Assembly (NCBI RefSeq): GCF_001884185.1
Contig: NZ_MAOE01000035.1
Location: 124,001-188,000, forward strand
DNA: 64,000 nt
Source of the DNA: Bacillus albus
GTDB taxonomy: Bacteria > Bacillota > Bacilli > Bacillales > Bacillaceae_G
Direction: 5' to 3'
The notes below the pieces were generated by a model. The model was not told the origin of the DNA and ran no database searches. It was given only the letters and a program-made list of their open reading frames with translations. Position numbers and translations under genes: made by a program. Position 1 is the first letter of the stretch, and each line of letters begins with the position of its first letter. Below, one piece after another: positions 1-8,588 of this stretch.

Positions 1-2
1 AT

Positions 3-284
3 ATTCAAGTTGTAAAAGGTATGATTGCAACAGGCGATTCATTTATGAGTGATCCGAACCGCGTTGCAGCAATTCGTGATAAATTTGAAGATCTTTATGC
101 AGTAGAAATGGAAGCAGCAGCTGTTGCGCAAGTATGCCACCAATATGAAGTTCCGTTTGTTATTATTCGTGCACTTTCTGATATTGCTGGTAAAGAATCA
201 AATGTTTCATTTGATCAATTTTTAGATCAAGCAGCTCTTCATTCTACAAACTTTATCGTAAAAGTACTAGAAGAGTTAAAGTAA
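3..284 (+). CDS. mtnN: MTA/SAH nucleosidase, C-terminal part (cut by window edge)
   Basis: The protein hydrolyses 5'-methylthioadenosine and S-adenosylhomocysteine to adenine plus the thioribose compound, feeding methionine and homocysteine recycling. Only the last 93 codons are present because the frame is open to the left edge. Visible family landmarks are ATGDSF, the purine and ribose contact region [12 protein letters not shown], and RALSDIAG with the catalytic Asp. It lies directly before mccA and mccB, the same order as the B. subtilis yrrT-mtnN-mccA-mccB cluster, so homocysteine made through this step can be turned into cysteine. A strong hairpin separates it from mccA. Confidence 0.95.
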
Positions 285-291
285 TGTAACA

Positions 292-340
292 AAAAGGCAA
301 CTGTCTCATATAAAGAAAATACATACAGTTGCCTTTTCTT
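292..340 (+). terminator. hairpin terminator or attenuator after mtnN
   Basis: A 13-bp perfect stem (AAAAGGCAACTGT, 292-304, with ACAGTTGCCTTTT, 325-337) is followed by a T-rich run. It lies between mtnN and mccA, which share an operon in B. subtilis, so it may be partial and set the relative expression of the two parts. Confidence 0.85.
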
Positions 341-366
341 TATTGGCAAATAAGGGGGAGAACACG

Positions 367-1290
367 ATGAATATATATCGTGGAGTTCATGAATTAATTG
401 GTCATACACCAATTGTAGAAATTACTCGTTTTTCACTTCCAGAAGGGGTCCGTTTATTTGCAAAGCTTGAATTTTATAACCCAGGTGGAAGCGTTAAGGA
501 CCGGCTAGGAAGAGAATTAATCGAAGATGCGCTAGAAAAAGGGCTTGTAACACAGGGCGGAACAATTATTGAACCGACTGCGGGGAATACTGGTATTGGA
601 CTGGCACTTGCAGCGTTACAACATGATTTACACGTTATCGTTTGTGTACCAGAGAAATTTAGTATTGAAAAACAAGAATTAATGAAAGCGCTAGGCGCAA
701 CGGTTGTGCATACACCAACTGAGCAAGGAATGACTGGTGCAATTGCAAAAGCAAAAGAACTAGTAAATGAAATACCGAATTCATACTCTCCAAGTCAGTT
801 TGCGAATGAAGCAAACCCGCGTGCTTATTTCAAAACACTAGGTCCTGAACTGTGGTCGGCACTTAACGGAGAGATTAACATATTTGTTGCAGGAGCAGGA
901 ACTGGTGGTACATTCATGGGGACTGCATCTTATTTGAAAGAAAAAAATATAGATATAAAAACGGTTATTGTAGAACCAGAAGGATCCATTTTGAATGGTG
1001 GTAAAGCTGGATCACATGAAACAGAAGGGATTGGCCTGGAATTTATCCCGCCATTTTTGAAAACATCTTATTTTGATGACATTCATACAATTTCTGATCG
1101 AAATGCTTTTTTAAGAGTGAAGGAATTAGCGCAAAAAGAAGGACTGCTCGTTGGCAGCTCTTCAGGAGCAGCATTTCATGCAAGTTTGCTTGAGGCTGAG
1201 AAAGCGGCGCCAGGTACAAATATTGTAACGATTTTTCCTGATAGTAGTGAGCGCTATTTAAGTAAAGACATATACAAAGGATGGGAATAA
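367..1290 (+). CDS. mccA: O-acetylserine-dependent cystathionine beta-synthase
   Basis: A PLP-dependent beta-replacement enzyme that joins O-acetylserine and homocysteine to make cystathionine in the methionine-to-cysteine route. The 307-residue length equals that of B. subtilis MccA (YrhA). The PLP lysine lies in NPGGSVKDRLG near residue 40, PTAGNTGIG is the substrate loop, and GAGTGGT binds the PLP phosphate. The ATG at 367 follows AAGGGGGAG at about 7 bases, while an upstream in-frame TTG at 343 lies in the terminator tail and has no ribosome binding site. The gene ends 3 bases before mccB. A cysteine synthase role is the alternative, but the linkage to mtnN and mccB favours MccA. Confidence 0.93.
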   Translation: MNIYRGVHELIGHTPIVEITRFSLPEGVRLFAKLEFYNPGGSVKDRLGRELIEDALEKGLVTQGGTIIEPTAGNTGIGLALAALQHDLHVIVCVPEKFSIEKQELMKALGATVVHTPTEQGMTGAIAKAKELVNEIPNSYSPSQFANEANPRAYFKTLGPELWSALNGEINIFVAGAGTGGTFMGTASYLKEKNIDIKTVIVEPEGSILNGGKAGSHETEGIGLEFIPPFLKTSYFDDIHTISDRNAFLRVKELAQKEGLLVGSSSGAAFHASLLEAEKAAPGTNIVTIFPDSSERYLSKDIYKGWE

Positions 1291-1293
1291 AAA

Positions 1294-2427
1294 ATGAGAG
1301 CAAAGACAAAGTTAATTCATGGTATTCGCATAGGAGAACCTTCAACTGGATCTGTAAATGTACCGATCTATCAAACAAGTACGTACAAACAAGAAGCAGT
1401 TGGTAAGCATCAAGGATATGAATATTCACGTACAGGCAACCCAACACGTGCAGCTTTAGAAGAAATGATTGCTGTATTAGAAAACGGTCATGCTGGTTTT
1501 GCATTTGGTTCAGGAATGGCTGCTATTACAGCTACGATTATGCTGTTCTCAAAAGGTGACCACGTTATTTTAACAGATGATGTGTATGGCGGAACGTACC
1601 GAGTTATCACGAAAGTATTAAACCGCTTCGGTATTGAGCATACATTTGTAGATACAACAAACTTAGAGGAAGTTGTAGAAGCAATTCGTCCAAACACGAA
1701 AGCGATTTATGTGGAAACACCAACGAATCCATTACTGAAAATTACTGATATTAAGAAAATATCTACTCTTGCTAAAGAGAAAGATTTATTAACAATTATT
1801 GATAACACATTCATGACGCCATATTGGCAGTCGCCGATTTCTTTAGGAGCAGACATTGTACTCCATAGTGCAACAAAATATTTAGGAGGTCATAGTGACG
1901 TAGTTGCAGGTCTAGTAGTTGTAAATAGCCCGCAATTAGCAGAAGACCTTCACTTTGTACAAAATTCAACAGGAGGCATTCTTGGCCCACAAGATAGCTT
2001 CTTACTACTTCGTGGTTTAAAAACATTAGGAATTCGAATGGAAGAGCATGAAACGAATTCACGCGCTATTGCTGAGTTTTTAAATAACCATCCAAAAGTA
2101 AATAAAGTATATTACCCAGGCCTTGCATCACATCCAAACCATGAACTTGCAACAGAACAAGCAAATGGATTTGGTGCTATTATCTCATTTGATGTAGATA
2201 GTGAAGAAACATTAAATAAAGTACTTGAGAAATTACAATACTTTACACTTGCTGAAAGTTTAGGAGCAGTAGAAAGTTTAATTTCTATTCCATCTCAAAT
2301 GACACATGCATCAATCCCAGCAGATCGTCGTAAAGAGTTAGGAATTACAGATACATTAATTCGAATTTCTGTCGGTATTGAAGACGGTGAAGATTTAATT
2401 GAAGATTTAGCACAAGCGCTAGCATAG
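1294..2427 (+). CDS. mccB: Cystathionine gamma-lyase / homocysteine gamma-lyase
   Basis: A PLP enzyme of the Cys/Met metabolism family that cleaves cystathionine to cysteine, 2-oxobutyrate and ammonia. At 377 residues it has normal family length. The cofactor lysine is in LHSATKYLGGHSD, and the substrate-binding YSRTGNPTR and SLGAVESLISIP segments are present. It starts 3 bases after mccA, so the two are co-translated and complete reverse transsulfuration. A terminator hairpin follows, separating it from adhE. Cystathionine gamma-synthase belongs to the same family and cannot be excluded by sequence alone, but operon context supports the lyase. Confidence 0.93.
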   Translation: MRAKTKLIHGIRIGEPSTGSVNVPIYQTSTYKQEAVGKHQGYEYSRTGNPTRAALEEMIAVLENGHAGFAFGSGMAAITATIMLFSKGDHVILTDDVYGGTYRVITKVLNRFGIEHTFVDTTNLEEVVEAIRPNTKAIYVETPTNPLLKITDIKKISTLAKEKDLLTIIDNTFMTPYWQSPISLGADIVLHSATKYLGGHSDVVAGLVVVNSPQLAEDLHFVQNSTGGILGPQDSFLLLRGLKTLGIRMEEHETNSRAIAEFLNNHPKVNKVYYPGLASHPNHELATEQANGFGAIISFDVDSEETLNKVLEKLQYFTLAESLGAVESLISIPSQMTHASIPADRRKELGITDTLIRISVGIEDGEDLIEDLAQALA

Positions 2428-2428
2428 T

Positions 2429-2464
2429 AAAAATGCACTGCTCATATAGGCGGTGCATTTTTAT
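2429..2464 (+). terminator. terminator after mccB
   Basis: AAATGCAC (2431-2438) pairs with GTGCATTT (2453-2460) and T residues follow. It ends the mcc transcript before the adhE control region. Confidence 0.75.
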
Positions 2465-2469
2465 TATAT

Positions 2470-2495
2470 TATTTTGTGAAATATTTCACAAAATA
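2470..2495. promoter_or_regulatory. Rex/Fnr-type operator 1 upstream of adhE
   Basis: A perfect 26-bp palindrome with core TTGTGAAATATTTCACAA (2474-2491). This core matches the Gram-positive Rex consensus (TTGTGAA-N4-TTCACAA) and also contains the Fnr pattern TGTGA-N6-TCACA. Rex releases DNA when NADH is high, so this is a fitting control site for a fermentative NADH-consuming enzyme. Which regulator binds cannot be decided by sequence. Confidence 0.85.
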
Positions 2496-2558
2496 GACAT
2501 ACACAAATGAAATCATTTCATGTATATTAAGTTCATGAAATGTTACTCACGAACAATC

Positions 2559-2576
2559 TTGTGAAACATTTCACAA
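2559..2576. promoter_or_regulatory. Rex/Fnr-type operator 2 upstream of adhE
   Basis: TTGTGAAACATTTCACAA is a second near-perfect copy of the site at 2474-2491, 85 bases downstream (about eight helical turns). Between them lie the weaker palindromes ATGAAATCATTTCAT (2507-2521) and TTCATGAA (2532-2539). Confidence 0.83.
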
Positions 2577-2625
2577 ACAATGAGTTTCATGTAGGGAGGC
2601 AACTCTATTTTTTTTGCGCTAATCG

Positions 2626-2660
2626 GGACTAATTATGACCTATAGGGTCTTATTTAGTCC
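2626..2660 (+). other. Structured adhE leader hairpin
   Basis: An outer stem GGACTAA (2626-2632) with TTAGTCC (2654-2660) encloses an inner stem GACC (2637-2640) with GGTC (2646-2649). It ends 13 bases before the adhE ribosome binding site. There is no T-run after it, so it is not a terminator; it may affect translation or mRNA stability. Confidence 0.5.
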
Positions 2661-2686
2661 AAGATAGCAGAATAGGAGGAATTTAC

Positions 2687-5290
2687 ATGGTAGTCAAAGA
2701 GAAAGTTGTAAATGAAATGCAGGAAGTAAAAGAGATGATTGATACGTTAGTGAATAACGGTCGGAAGGCTTTACAAGCATTAGAAAGTTTTACACAAGAG
2801 CAAATTGACAACATTGTTCATGAAATGGCATTAGCAGGTGTTGATCAACATATGCCACTTGCAAAGTTGGCTGTTGAAGAAACAGGGCGTGGTGTATACG
2901 AAGATAAATGCATTAAAAATATTTTTGCTACTGAATATATTTGGCATAGCATAAAGAAAGATAAAACAGTAGGGATTATTCACGAAGATCCTCATGAAGA
3001 AATAATAGAAATTGCGGAACCGGTCGGTGTAGTAGCTGGGGTAACGCCAGTAACGAATCCAACATCAACAACGATGTTTAAAGCATTAATCGCGATAAAA
3101 ACGAGAAATCCAATTATTTTCGCATTTCATCCTTCCGCACAAAAATGTTCCATTGCAGCGGCGAAAACAGTATATGATGTAGCAGTGAAGGCGGGAGCAC
3201 CAAAACATTGTATTCAGTGGATTGAAAAACCTTCTGTCGAAGCAACGAAACAATTAATGAATCATGAAGGAGTTGCACTTGTTTTGGCAACTGGAGGGGC
3301 TGGTATGGTGAAATCGGCTTATTCTACTGGGAAACCAGCGCTAGGTGTAGGCCCTGGTAATGTACCATGCTACATAGAGAAATCGGCGCATGTAAAAAGA
3401 GCAGTTAATGATTTAATTTTATCAAAAACATTTGATAACGGTATGATTTGTGCATCTGAGCAAGCAATCATTGTAGATAAGGAAATTTACGATGATGTGA
3501 AAACAGAAATGATTGCAAACAATTGTTACTTTGTAACAGAAGAAGAGAGAAGGCAATTAGAAAAGCTTGTTATTAACGAAAATACATGTGCAGTAAATAG
3601 TGATATTGTTGGGAAATCAGCACAGTATATTGCCGAATTAGTTGGGATTACTGTACCTGAAAATACAAAAATGCTTGTAGCTGAAATACAAGGTATCGGA
3701 GCAGCGTATCCACTATCTCGTGAGAAACTGAGCCCAGTATTAGCTTGTGTAAAAGCGAATTCCTTAGAAGAAGGATTTGCATATTGCGAAGAAATGTTAA
3801 ATCTCGGTGGTTTAGGACATTCAGCAGTCATCCATTCTGTAAATAAAGCAGTGCAAAAGCAATTTGGGTTACGTATGAAAGCTTGCCGCCTTATTGTAAA
3901 TGCTCCTTCATCACAAGGTGGAATCGGTGACATATATAATGGATTTATTCCATCACTTACGCTTGGTTGCGGCTCGTATGGGAAAAACTCAGTTTCTCAA
4001 AACGTAACAGCGACGCATTTATTAAATATAAAAAGGTTGGCAAATAGAAAAAAGAATATGCAGTGGTTCAAATTACCACCAAAAATTTATTTTGAAAAAC
4101 ATGCGACAGCATATTTAGCAAATATGCCTAACATTTCACGAGCATTTATTGTAACGGATCCAGGAATGGTTGAGCATGGATATGTAGATACGGTTACGCA
4201 TTATTTACGTAAACATGCAAATGATGTGAAAGTGGAAGTTTTCTTTGAGGTTGAGCCGGACCCATCAGATGAAACTGTGTTTAAAGGTGCGGAAATGATG
4301 AGAAGTTTTCAGCCAGATGTAATTATCGCACTTGGTGGTGGTTCAGCGATGGATGCAGCGAAAGGCATGTGGCTTTTCTATGAGTATCCAGAAACAACAT
4401 TCTATGGAATTAAACAGAAATTTTTAGATATAAGAAAACGTACATGTAAATATCCGGAATTAGGGAGTAAGGCGCAGTTTGTTGCCATTCCAACAACATC
4501 AGGAACAGGATCAGAAGTGACACCATTTGCGGTAATTACAGATAAGAAAAATAATATAAAGTATCCACTTGCAGATTATGAATTAACGCCAGATGTAGCA
4601 ATTGTGGATCCGCAATTTGTAATGACAGTACCACCACATGTAACAGCAGACACTGGGATGGACGTACTAACGCATGCAATTGAAGCGTATGTGTCTGTTC
4701 TGGCAAATGACTATACAGATGGATTAGCATTAAAGGCCATCGATCTCGTATTTAAATATTTACCAAGAGCGTTTAAAGATGGAAATGACGAAGAAGCACG
4801 AGAAAAAATGCATAATGCTTCTGCAATCGCAGGGATGGCATTTGCCAATGCCTTTCTAGGTATTAATCACAGTTTAGCACATAAAATTGGACCAGAATTC
4901 CATATTCCGCATGGTCGTGCGAATGCAATACTTATGCCGCACGTAGTTCGCTATAATGCTATTAAGCCAAGAAAACACGCATTGTTCCCAAAATATGAGC
5001 ACTTTGTAGCTGATGAACGCTATGCACATATTGCGAGAATGCTCGGGCTCCCAGCAAGTTCGGCGGCAGAAGGTGTGGAATCACTCGTCCAAGCAATTAT
5101 TGAACTTGGAAAAAGCTTAAATATTAATATGAGTATTGCAGGACAAGGAGTAGATAAAGACCAATTTGAAGAGGTTGTTGGATTATTAGCAGAAAGAGCT
5201 TTTGAAGATCAATGTACAACAGCTAATCCAAAACTCCCTCTCATTTCAGAGCTGAAAGAAATTTATATGAAAGCATATAAAGGTGAGTAA
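2687..5290 (+). CDS. adhE: Bifunctional acetaldehyde-CoA / alcohol dehydrogenase
   Basis: AdhE reduces acetyl-CoA to acetaldehyde and then ethanol, oxidising two NADH during anaerobic or oxygen-poor growth. The 867 residues are the usual AdhE length. Residues 1 to about 440 are the aldehyde dehydrogenase domain with the catalytic Cys255 in NGMICASEQ. The C-terminal part is the iron-dependent alcohol dehydrogenase, with GGGSAMDAAK for NAD binding and metal-ligand histidines in GMDVLTHAIEAY, GINHSLAHKIG and HGRANAILMPH. The start follows AGGAGGA at 6 bases. Two Rex/Fnr palindromes precede it. It sits between mccB and yrhC, which are adjacent in B. subtilis, so it appears inserted into that cluster. 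Confidence 0.97.
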   Translation: MVVKEKVVNEMQEVKEMIDTLVNNGRKALQALESFTQEQIDNIVHEMALAGVDQHMPLAKLAVEETGRGVYEDKCIKNIFATEYIWHSIKKDKTVGIIHEDPHEEIIEIAEPVGVVAGVTPVTNPTSTTMFKALIAIKTRNPIIFAFHPSAQKCSIAAAKTVYDVAVKAGAPKHCIQWIEKPSVEATKQLMNHEGVALVLATGGAGMVKSAYSTGKPALGVGPGNVPCYIEKSAHVKRAVNDLILSKTFDNGMICASEQAIIVDKEIYDDVKTEMIANNCYFVTEEERRQLEKLVINENTCAVNSDIVGKSAQYIAELVGITVPENTKMLVAEIQGIGAAYPLSREKLSPVLACVKANSLEEGFAYCEEMLNLGGLGHSAVIHSVNKAVQKQFGLRMKACRLIVNAPSSQGGIGDIYNGFIPSLTLGCGSYGKNSVSQNVTATHLLNIKRLANRKKNMQWFKLPPKIYFEKHATAYLANMPNISRAFIVTDPGMVEHGYVDTVTHYLRKHANDVKVEVFFEVEPDPSDETVFKGAEMMRSFQPDVIIALGGGSAMDAAKGMWLFYEYPETTFYGIKQKFLDIRKRTCKYPELGSKAQFVAIPTTSGTGSEVTPFAVITDKKNNIKYPLADYELTPDVAIVDPQFVMTVPPHVTADTGMDVLTHAIEAYVSVLANDYTDGLALKAIDLVFKYLPRAFKDGNDEEAREKMHNASAIAGMAFANAFLGINHSLAHKIGPEFHIPHGRANAILMPHVVRYNAIKPRKHALFPKYEHFVADERYAHIARMLGLPASSAAEGVESLVQAIIELGKSLNINMSIAGQGVDKDQFEEVVGLLAERAFEDQCTTANPKLPLISELKEIYMKAYKGE

Positions 5291-5298
5291 TGGTTATG

Positions 5299-5330
5299 AA
5301 AGAGCCGCCATAAAGCGGCTCTTTTTCTTT
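5299..5330 (+). terminator. terminator after adhE
   Basis: AAAGAGCCGC (5299-5308) pairs with GCGGCTCTTT (5315-5324) and TTTCTTTT follows. Confidence 0.93.
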
Positions 5331-5416
5331 TGGAAAACATCTCCCAGAATGGCTGTATTTACTTGTCTTTAAGTGTAATAGAATATGATACAGTGAAATG
5401 GAGGAGTGAGAATATA

Positions 5417-5644
5417 ATGAAAGAATTACAAGAAAAAATAGAAGATTATACTCGTTTCGGACAAGTTCTTCTCGCTGTAAGTACATTGTTAATGGTTGGC
5501 TTATTGATTCCGAATGAAGCAAAAGAAGCAATACAACCTTTTGTTATGATGGGAAGCATCGTTATATTTTTAAGTTTATCTTTCTTTTTCTTTCAGCGTG
5601 TGAAAGTAATGCGAGACGAGTTAGAGGGAAACGAATGTGAATAA
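5417..5644 (+). CDS. yrhC: YrhC-like small membrane protein
   Basis: A 75-residue protein with two hydrophobic segments (about residues 17-33 and 41-58) separated by a short polar loop, and a charged C-terminus. Length, topology and position after the mcc cluster match YrhC of B. subtilis, whose function is unknown. The ATG at 5417 follows GGAGGAGTGAG; the longer frame from 5330 lacks a ribosome binding site and overlaps the adhE terminator tail. Here adhE separates it from mccB, so it probably has its own promoter or depends on read-through. Confidence 0.8.
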   Translation: MKELQEKIEDYTRFGQVLLAVSTLLMVGLLIPNEAKEAIQPFVMMGSIVIFLSLSFFFFQRVKVMRDELEGNECE

Positions 5645-5655
5645 TATAGGTAAAT

Positions 5656-5702
5656 AAAGCGTTACAAAAAGAAGGGATCTTTTTGTAACGCTTTTTGTTT
5701 TT
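5656..5702 (+). terminator. terminator after yrhC
   Basis: A 13-bp perfect stem GCGTTACAAAAAG / CTTTTTGTAACGC with a short loop, followed by TTTTTGTTTTTTT. Confidence 0.95.
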
Positions 5703-5734
5703 TTCTAGAAAATGTATGCGGTTTATATTGACAA

Positions 5735-5749
5735 TGATAATCCTTATCA
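5735..5749. promoter_or_regulatory. Fur box 1
   Basis: TGATAATCCTTATCA matches the 7-1-7 Fur consensus TGATAAT-N-ATTATCA with one mismatch. It lies 53 bases upstream of the substrate-binding protein start, over the likely promoter. Confidence 0.88.
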
Positions 5750-5771
5750 ATTAAAGTAGAGTGGTAGTCAA

Positions 5772-5786
5772 TGATTATCATTATCA
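5772..5786. promoter_or_regulatory. Fur box 2
   Basis: TGATTATCATTATCA is a second 7-1-7 Fur box with one mismatch, 37 bases downstream of the first and just before the ribosome binding site. Two boxes predict tight iron repression of the transporter operon. Confidence 0.88.
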
Positions 5787-5801
5787 GTTAGAGGTGGAAG
5801 A

Positions 5802-6749
5802 ATGAAAAAATCTATTACGCTATTCACAGCGATTTTATCTATTTTTTTCTTATTAATAGGTTGCAGTGCAAAAGGAGACGAAAAAGCATCTGCAACAAAA
5901 ACAGAGAAAGGAAAAGAGAAAATAGAGGTTACCGACCTGTCAGGAAGAAAGGTAACGTTCGATAAAGTACCAGAGACTTTTGCGACATTAAGTATGGGAG
6001 ATATGAATATTATTCATGCGTTAGGCGGAAAAATAGTAGGTCGTCCGGATGCAAAAATAACTCTTCCAGAGGATATAAAGAAAGTACAAGTAATCGGGAA
6101 TGCACATCAACCGAATTTTGAGCAAATTGCTAGCTTAAAGCCGGATGTACTTATTGCTAACAATGGGTTCCAAAAGAATGTTCCAACGGTTGAAGGACAA
6201 GGAACGAAAGTAATGATTTCTTCTGCGAATTCCGTACAAGATATTCAAAAGAATATTGAACTATATGGAACGATAATGAAGAAAGAAGATAAAGCAAAAG
6301 AACTTAACCAAAAAATTGCGGATCAAATGAAGACATATGAGAAAAAGAGTGATGTGAAAGCATTGCTAGTGTATGGAGCACCGGGTACTTATTTAGCGGC
6401 ATTACCAACATCTTTATCAGGTGATATTTTAGAAAAAACAGGTGGAAAAAATATTGCAGCTAATTTTCCAGAAATGAAGGAATATCCGCAATATGCGCAG
6501 CTAAGTGTAGAACGTATTATTGAGGCGAATCCAGATGTGATTTATTTAATTACACATGGAGATCCAAATAGCGTTAAAAAGGCATTTGAAGGCGAAATGA
6601 TGAAAAATGAAGCGTGGAAAAATTTAGATGCAGTAAAACAAAATCGTGTCGTTATTTTGCCACCAGATTTATTCGGATCAAATCCTGGAACAAAAGTTAC
6701 AGAAGCGATGGACTTTATGTATAAAAGTATACAAGATGTAAGGAAATGA
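5802..6749 (+). CDS. Iron-complex ABC transporter, substrate-binding lipoprotein
   Basis: A cell-surface receptor that captures an iron chelate (siderophore or haem) for the permease encoded next door. The signal peptide ends in the lipobox LLIGC with the lipidated Cys at residue 21. It is followed by a lysine-rich linker and the helical-backbone metal receptor fold of the periplasmic-binding family (VTDLSGRKVTFDKVPE, LKPDVLIAN, IIEANPDVIYLI). The 315-residue length is normal. Its stop overlaps the permease start. Two Fur boxes upstream support iron uptake. The ligand cannot be named from sequence. Confidence 0.9.
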   Translation: MKKSITLFTAILSIFFLLIGCSAKGDEKASATKTEKGKEKIEVTDLSGRKVTFDKVPETFATLSMGDMNIIHALGGKIVGRPDAKITLPEDIKKVQVIGNAHQPNFEQIASLKPDVLIANNGFQKNVPTVEGQGTKVMISSANSVQDIQKNIELYGTIMKKEDKAKELNQKIADQMKTYEKKSDVKALLVYGAPGTYLAALPTSLSGDILEKTGGKNIAANFPEMKEYPQYAQLSVERIIEANPDVIYLITHGDPNSVKKAFEGEMMKNEAWKNLDAVKQNRVVILPPDLFGSNPGTKVTEAMDFMYKSIQDVRK

Positions 6750-7783
6750 TAAGTATGGATAGTAGTGAAGTAGTAAGGGAAAAGGAACATCCTTTTGCGA
6801 AAAAAAGGTGGATAATAGCAGTTACATTAGTTGTATTAACGATTCTAGGTCTTTTTTACGGTCTTTTCGCAGGAAGCCTATCCTTTTCTTTACGAGATAT
6901 TCTAACGGGGATACAAGATGAAGATTCGACAGTTCATCGAATTGTATGGGACCTTCGTATACCGAGAGTGCTCGTTGGATTTATAGTAGGAACATGTTTA
7001 GCTGCATCTGGTGCACTGCTGCAAGGGGTTATGAGAAATCCTCTTGCAGACCCTGGTATTATCGGCGTTTCATCTGGGGCAGGACTTGTAGCAATTGTAA
7101 TTATGATTTTATTTCCTCAGCATATGGCTTTCTTACCACTCGGGGCATTTTTAGGGGCTTTCATAACGGCGATGGTCATTTATGCTTTATCATGGCAAAA
7201 AGGGGCACCACCTTCAAGAATTGTCTTAGTAGGTGTGTCAATCAATGCATTAATTGGTGCAGCAACGTCAGCGCTAATGTTATTACATAGTGACAAAGTG
7301 CAATCCGTGTTACCGTGGTTAGCGGGCGGCATTGGTGGTGTAAGCTGGGCACATTTAAACATGATTGTTTATTATGCAATATTCGCTATTATATTAGCCT
7401 TCTTTGGTATTAAGCATATTCGAGTATTAATGCTAGGAGATGAAATGGCGAAGTTATTAGGTCATAACGTGGAGAGAAGCCGGTTTTATTTAATAGTAGT
7501 AAGTACGTTACTAGCTGGAATTGCAGTTAGTGTTTCTGGTCTTATTGGATTTGTCGGTCTTGTCGTACCACATATGTTACGTTTATTAGTTGGAAATGAC
7601 TATAAATATTTACTGCCATTATCATGCCTTGGCGGAGGGATATTACTTGTTTTCGCGGATGCGATAGCCCGAAGTTGGTTCGATCCAATTGAATTGCCTG
7701 TTGGTATTCTATTATCCTTCTTAGGCGGCCCGTTCTTCTTATATTTAATTCATAGGGGAGGAAAACAGCGTGATTTCCGTTAA
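6746..7783 (+). CDS. Iron-complex ABC transporter permease, FecCD family
   Basis: A polytopic membrane protein with about ten hydrophobic segments that forms the channel of a type II importer. Recognisable FecCD segments are LRIPRVLVGFIVGTCLAASGALLQG, NPLADPGIIGVSSGAG, and GLIGFVGLVVPHMLRLLVGNDYKYLLP, which contacts the ATPase. The ATG at 6746 overlaps the previous stop as ATGA. A second ATG at 6755 is better spaced from AAGGA and may be the true start. The end overlaps the ATPase gene by 14 bases, indicating a tightly coupled operon. Confidence 0.92.
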   Translation: MISMDSSEVVREKEHPFAKKRWIIAVTLVVLTILGLFYGLFAGSLSFSLRDILTGIQDEDSTVHRIVWDLRIPRVLVGFIVGTCLAASGALLQGVMRNPLADPGIIGVSSGAGLVAIVIMILFPQHMAFLPLGAFLGAFITAMVIYALSWQKGAPPSRIVLVGVSINALIGAATSALMLLHSDKVQSVLPWLAGGIGGVSWAHLNMIVYYAIFAIILAFFGIKHIRVLMLGDEMAKLLGHNVERSRFYLIVVSTLLAGIAVSVSGLIGFVGLVVPHMLRLLVGNDYKYLLPLSCLGGGILLVFADAIARSWFDPIELPVGILLSFLGGPFFLYLIHRGGKQRDFR

Positions 7784-8588
7784 CAAAGTGTTTTACGCAC
7801 ATTCTGAAAGATTTCAAATGCAAAACATGAATGTACATATTAAAGTTGGAGAGGTCGTTAGTTTAATTGGGCCGAATGGATCGGGGAAATCTACTTTGCT
7901 TCGTTTAATGGCAAGACTACTTAAACAAAGCGAAGGGGATATCATTTTAGATGGAAAAAGTATTCATACGATGAAAAGTGCCGATGTAGCGAAGCAATTA
8001 GCGATGTTACCACAAATGCATGATCATCAATTAGATTTAACAGTGAAAGAATTAATTGAATTTGGAAGAGGTCCTCATAAATCATGGAGAGGTCACTTAA
8101 ATAAAGAAGATAAAGAAATTGTTGATTGGGCATTGTCTGTTACAAATCTTGAAGGGTATGAATATCGTCTTTTACAATCTTTATCAGGAGGAGAAAGACA
8201 ACGGGCCTGGATTGCAATGACGTTAGCACAACGTACAAATGTCTTATTATTGGATGAGCCAACAACCTTTTTAGATATCATGCATCAGTTGGAAGTAATG
8301 GAACTTGTGAAACGGTTAAACGAGGAGTTTGGTATGACAATTATAATGGTTTTACATGATATTAACCAAGCGGCTCAATATAGTGATCGTTTACTCGTAT
8401 TAAAGCGAGGGAAGCTTCAGTATGACGGTATACCAGAAGAAGTGTTATGTCATGAAATGTTTCAACGTGTGTTCGGCATCGAGGTAGATATTTTTCAAGG
8501 AAGCGACAAGCCATTTTTTACACCGAAACGAATTTCTAAAGGAGGAGAAGCAAGATGCGAACAGAAGAATGTATTACCACTGAGTTAG
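7770..8588 (+). CDS. Iron-complex ABC transporter ATPase
   Basis: The ATPase that powers the FecCD-type importer. It has a Walker A motif GPNGSGKST, a Q-loop near MLPQ, signature LSGGERQR, Walker B VLLLDEPTTFLD and switch His in VLHDINQA, as in the FepC/FhuC/BtuD branch. It is 272 residues with a GTG start at 7770 placed after AGGGGAGG inside the permease gene. The C-terminal tail after FFTPKRIS is extended and overlaps the ankyrin gene by 34 bases, which suggests translational coupling. Confidence 0.93.
   Translation: MISVNKVFYAHSERFQMQNMNVHIKVGEVVSLIGPNGSGKSTLLRLMARLLKQSEGDIILDGKSIHTMKSADVAKQLAMLPQMHDHQLDLTVKELIEFGRGPHKSWRGHLNKEDKEIVDWALSVTNLEGYEYRLLQSLSGGERQRAWIAMTLAQRTNVLLLDEPTTFLDIMHQLEVMELVKRLNEEFGMTIIMVLHDINQAAQYSDRLLVLKRGKLQYDGIPEEVLCHEMFQRVFGIEVDIFQGSDKPFFTPKRISKGGEARCEQKNVLPLS

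Noticed and set aside
6946-7290. 114-codon frame overlapping the iron permease in another frame
   Set aside because: Composition is rich in Cys, Trp and Arg as expected from a frame-shifted membrane protein gene, and the permease frame is clearly the coding one.
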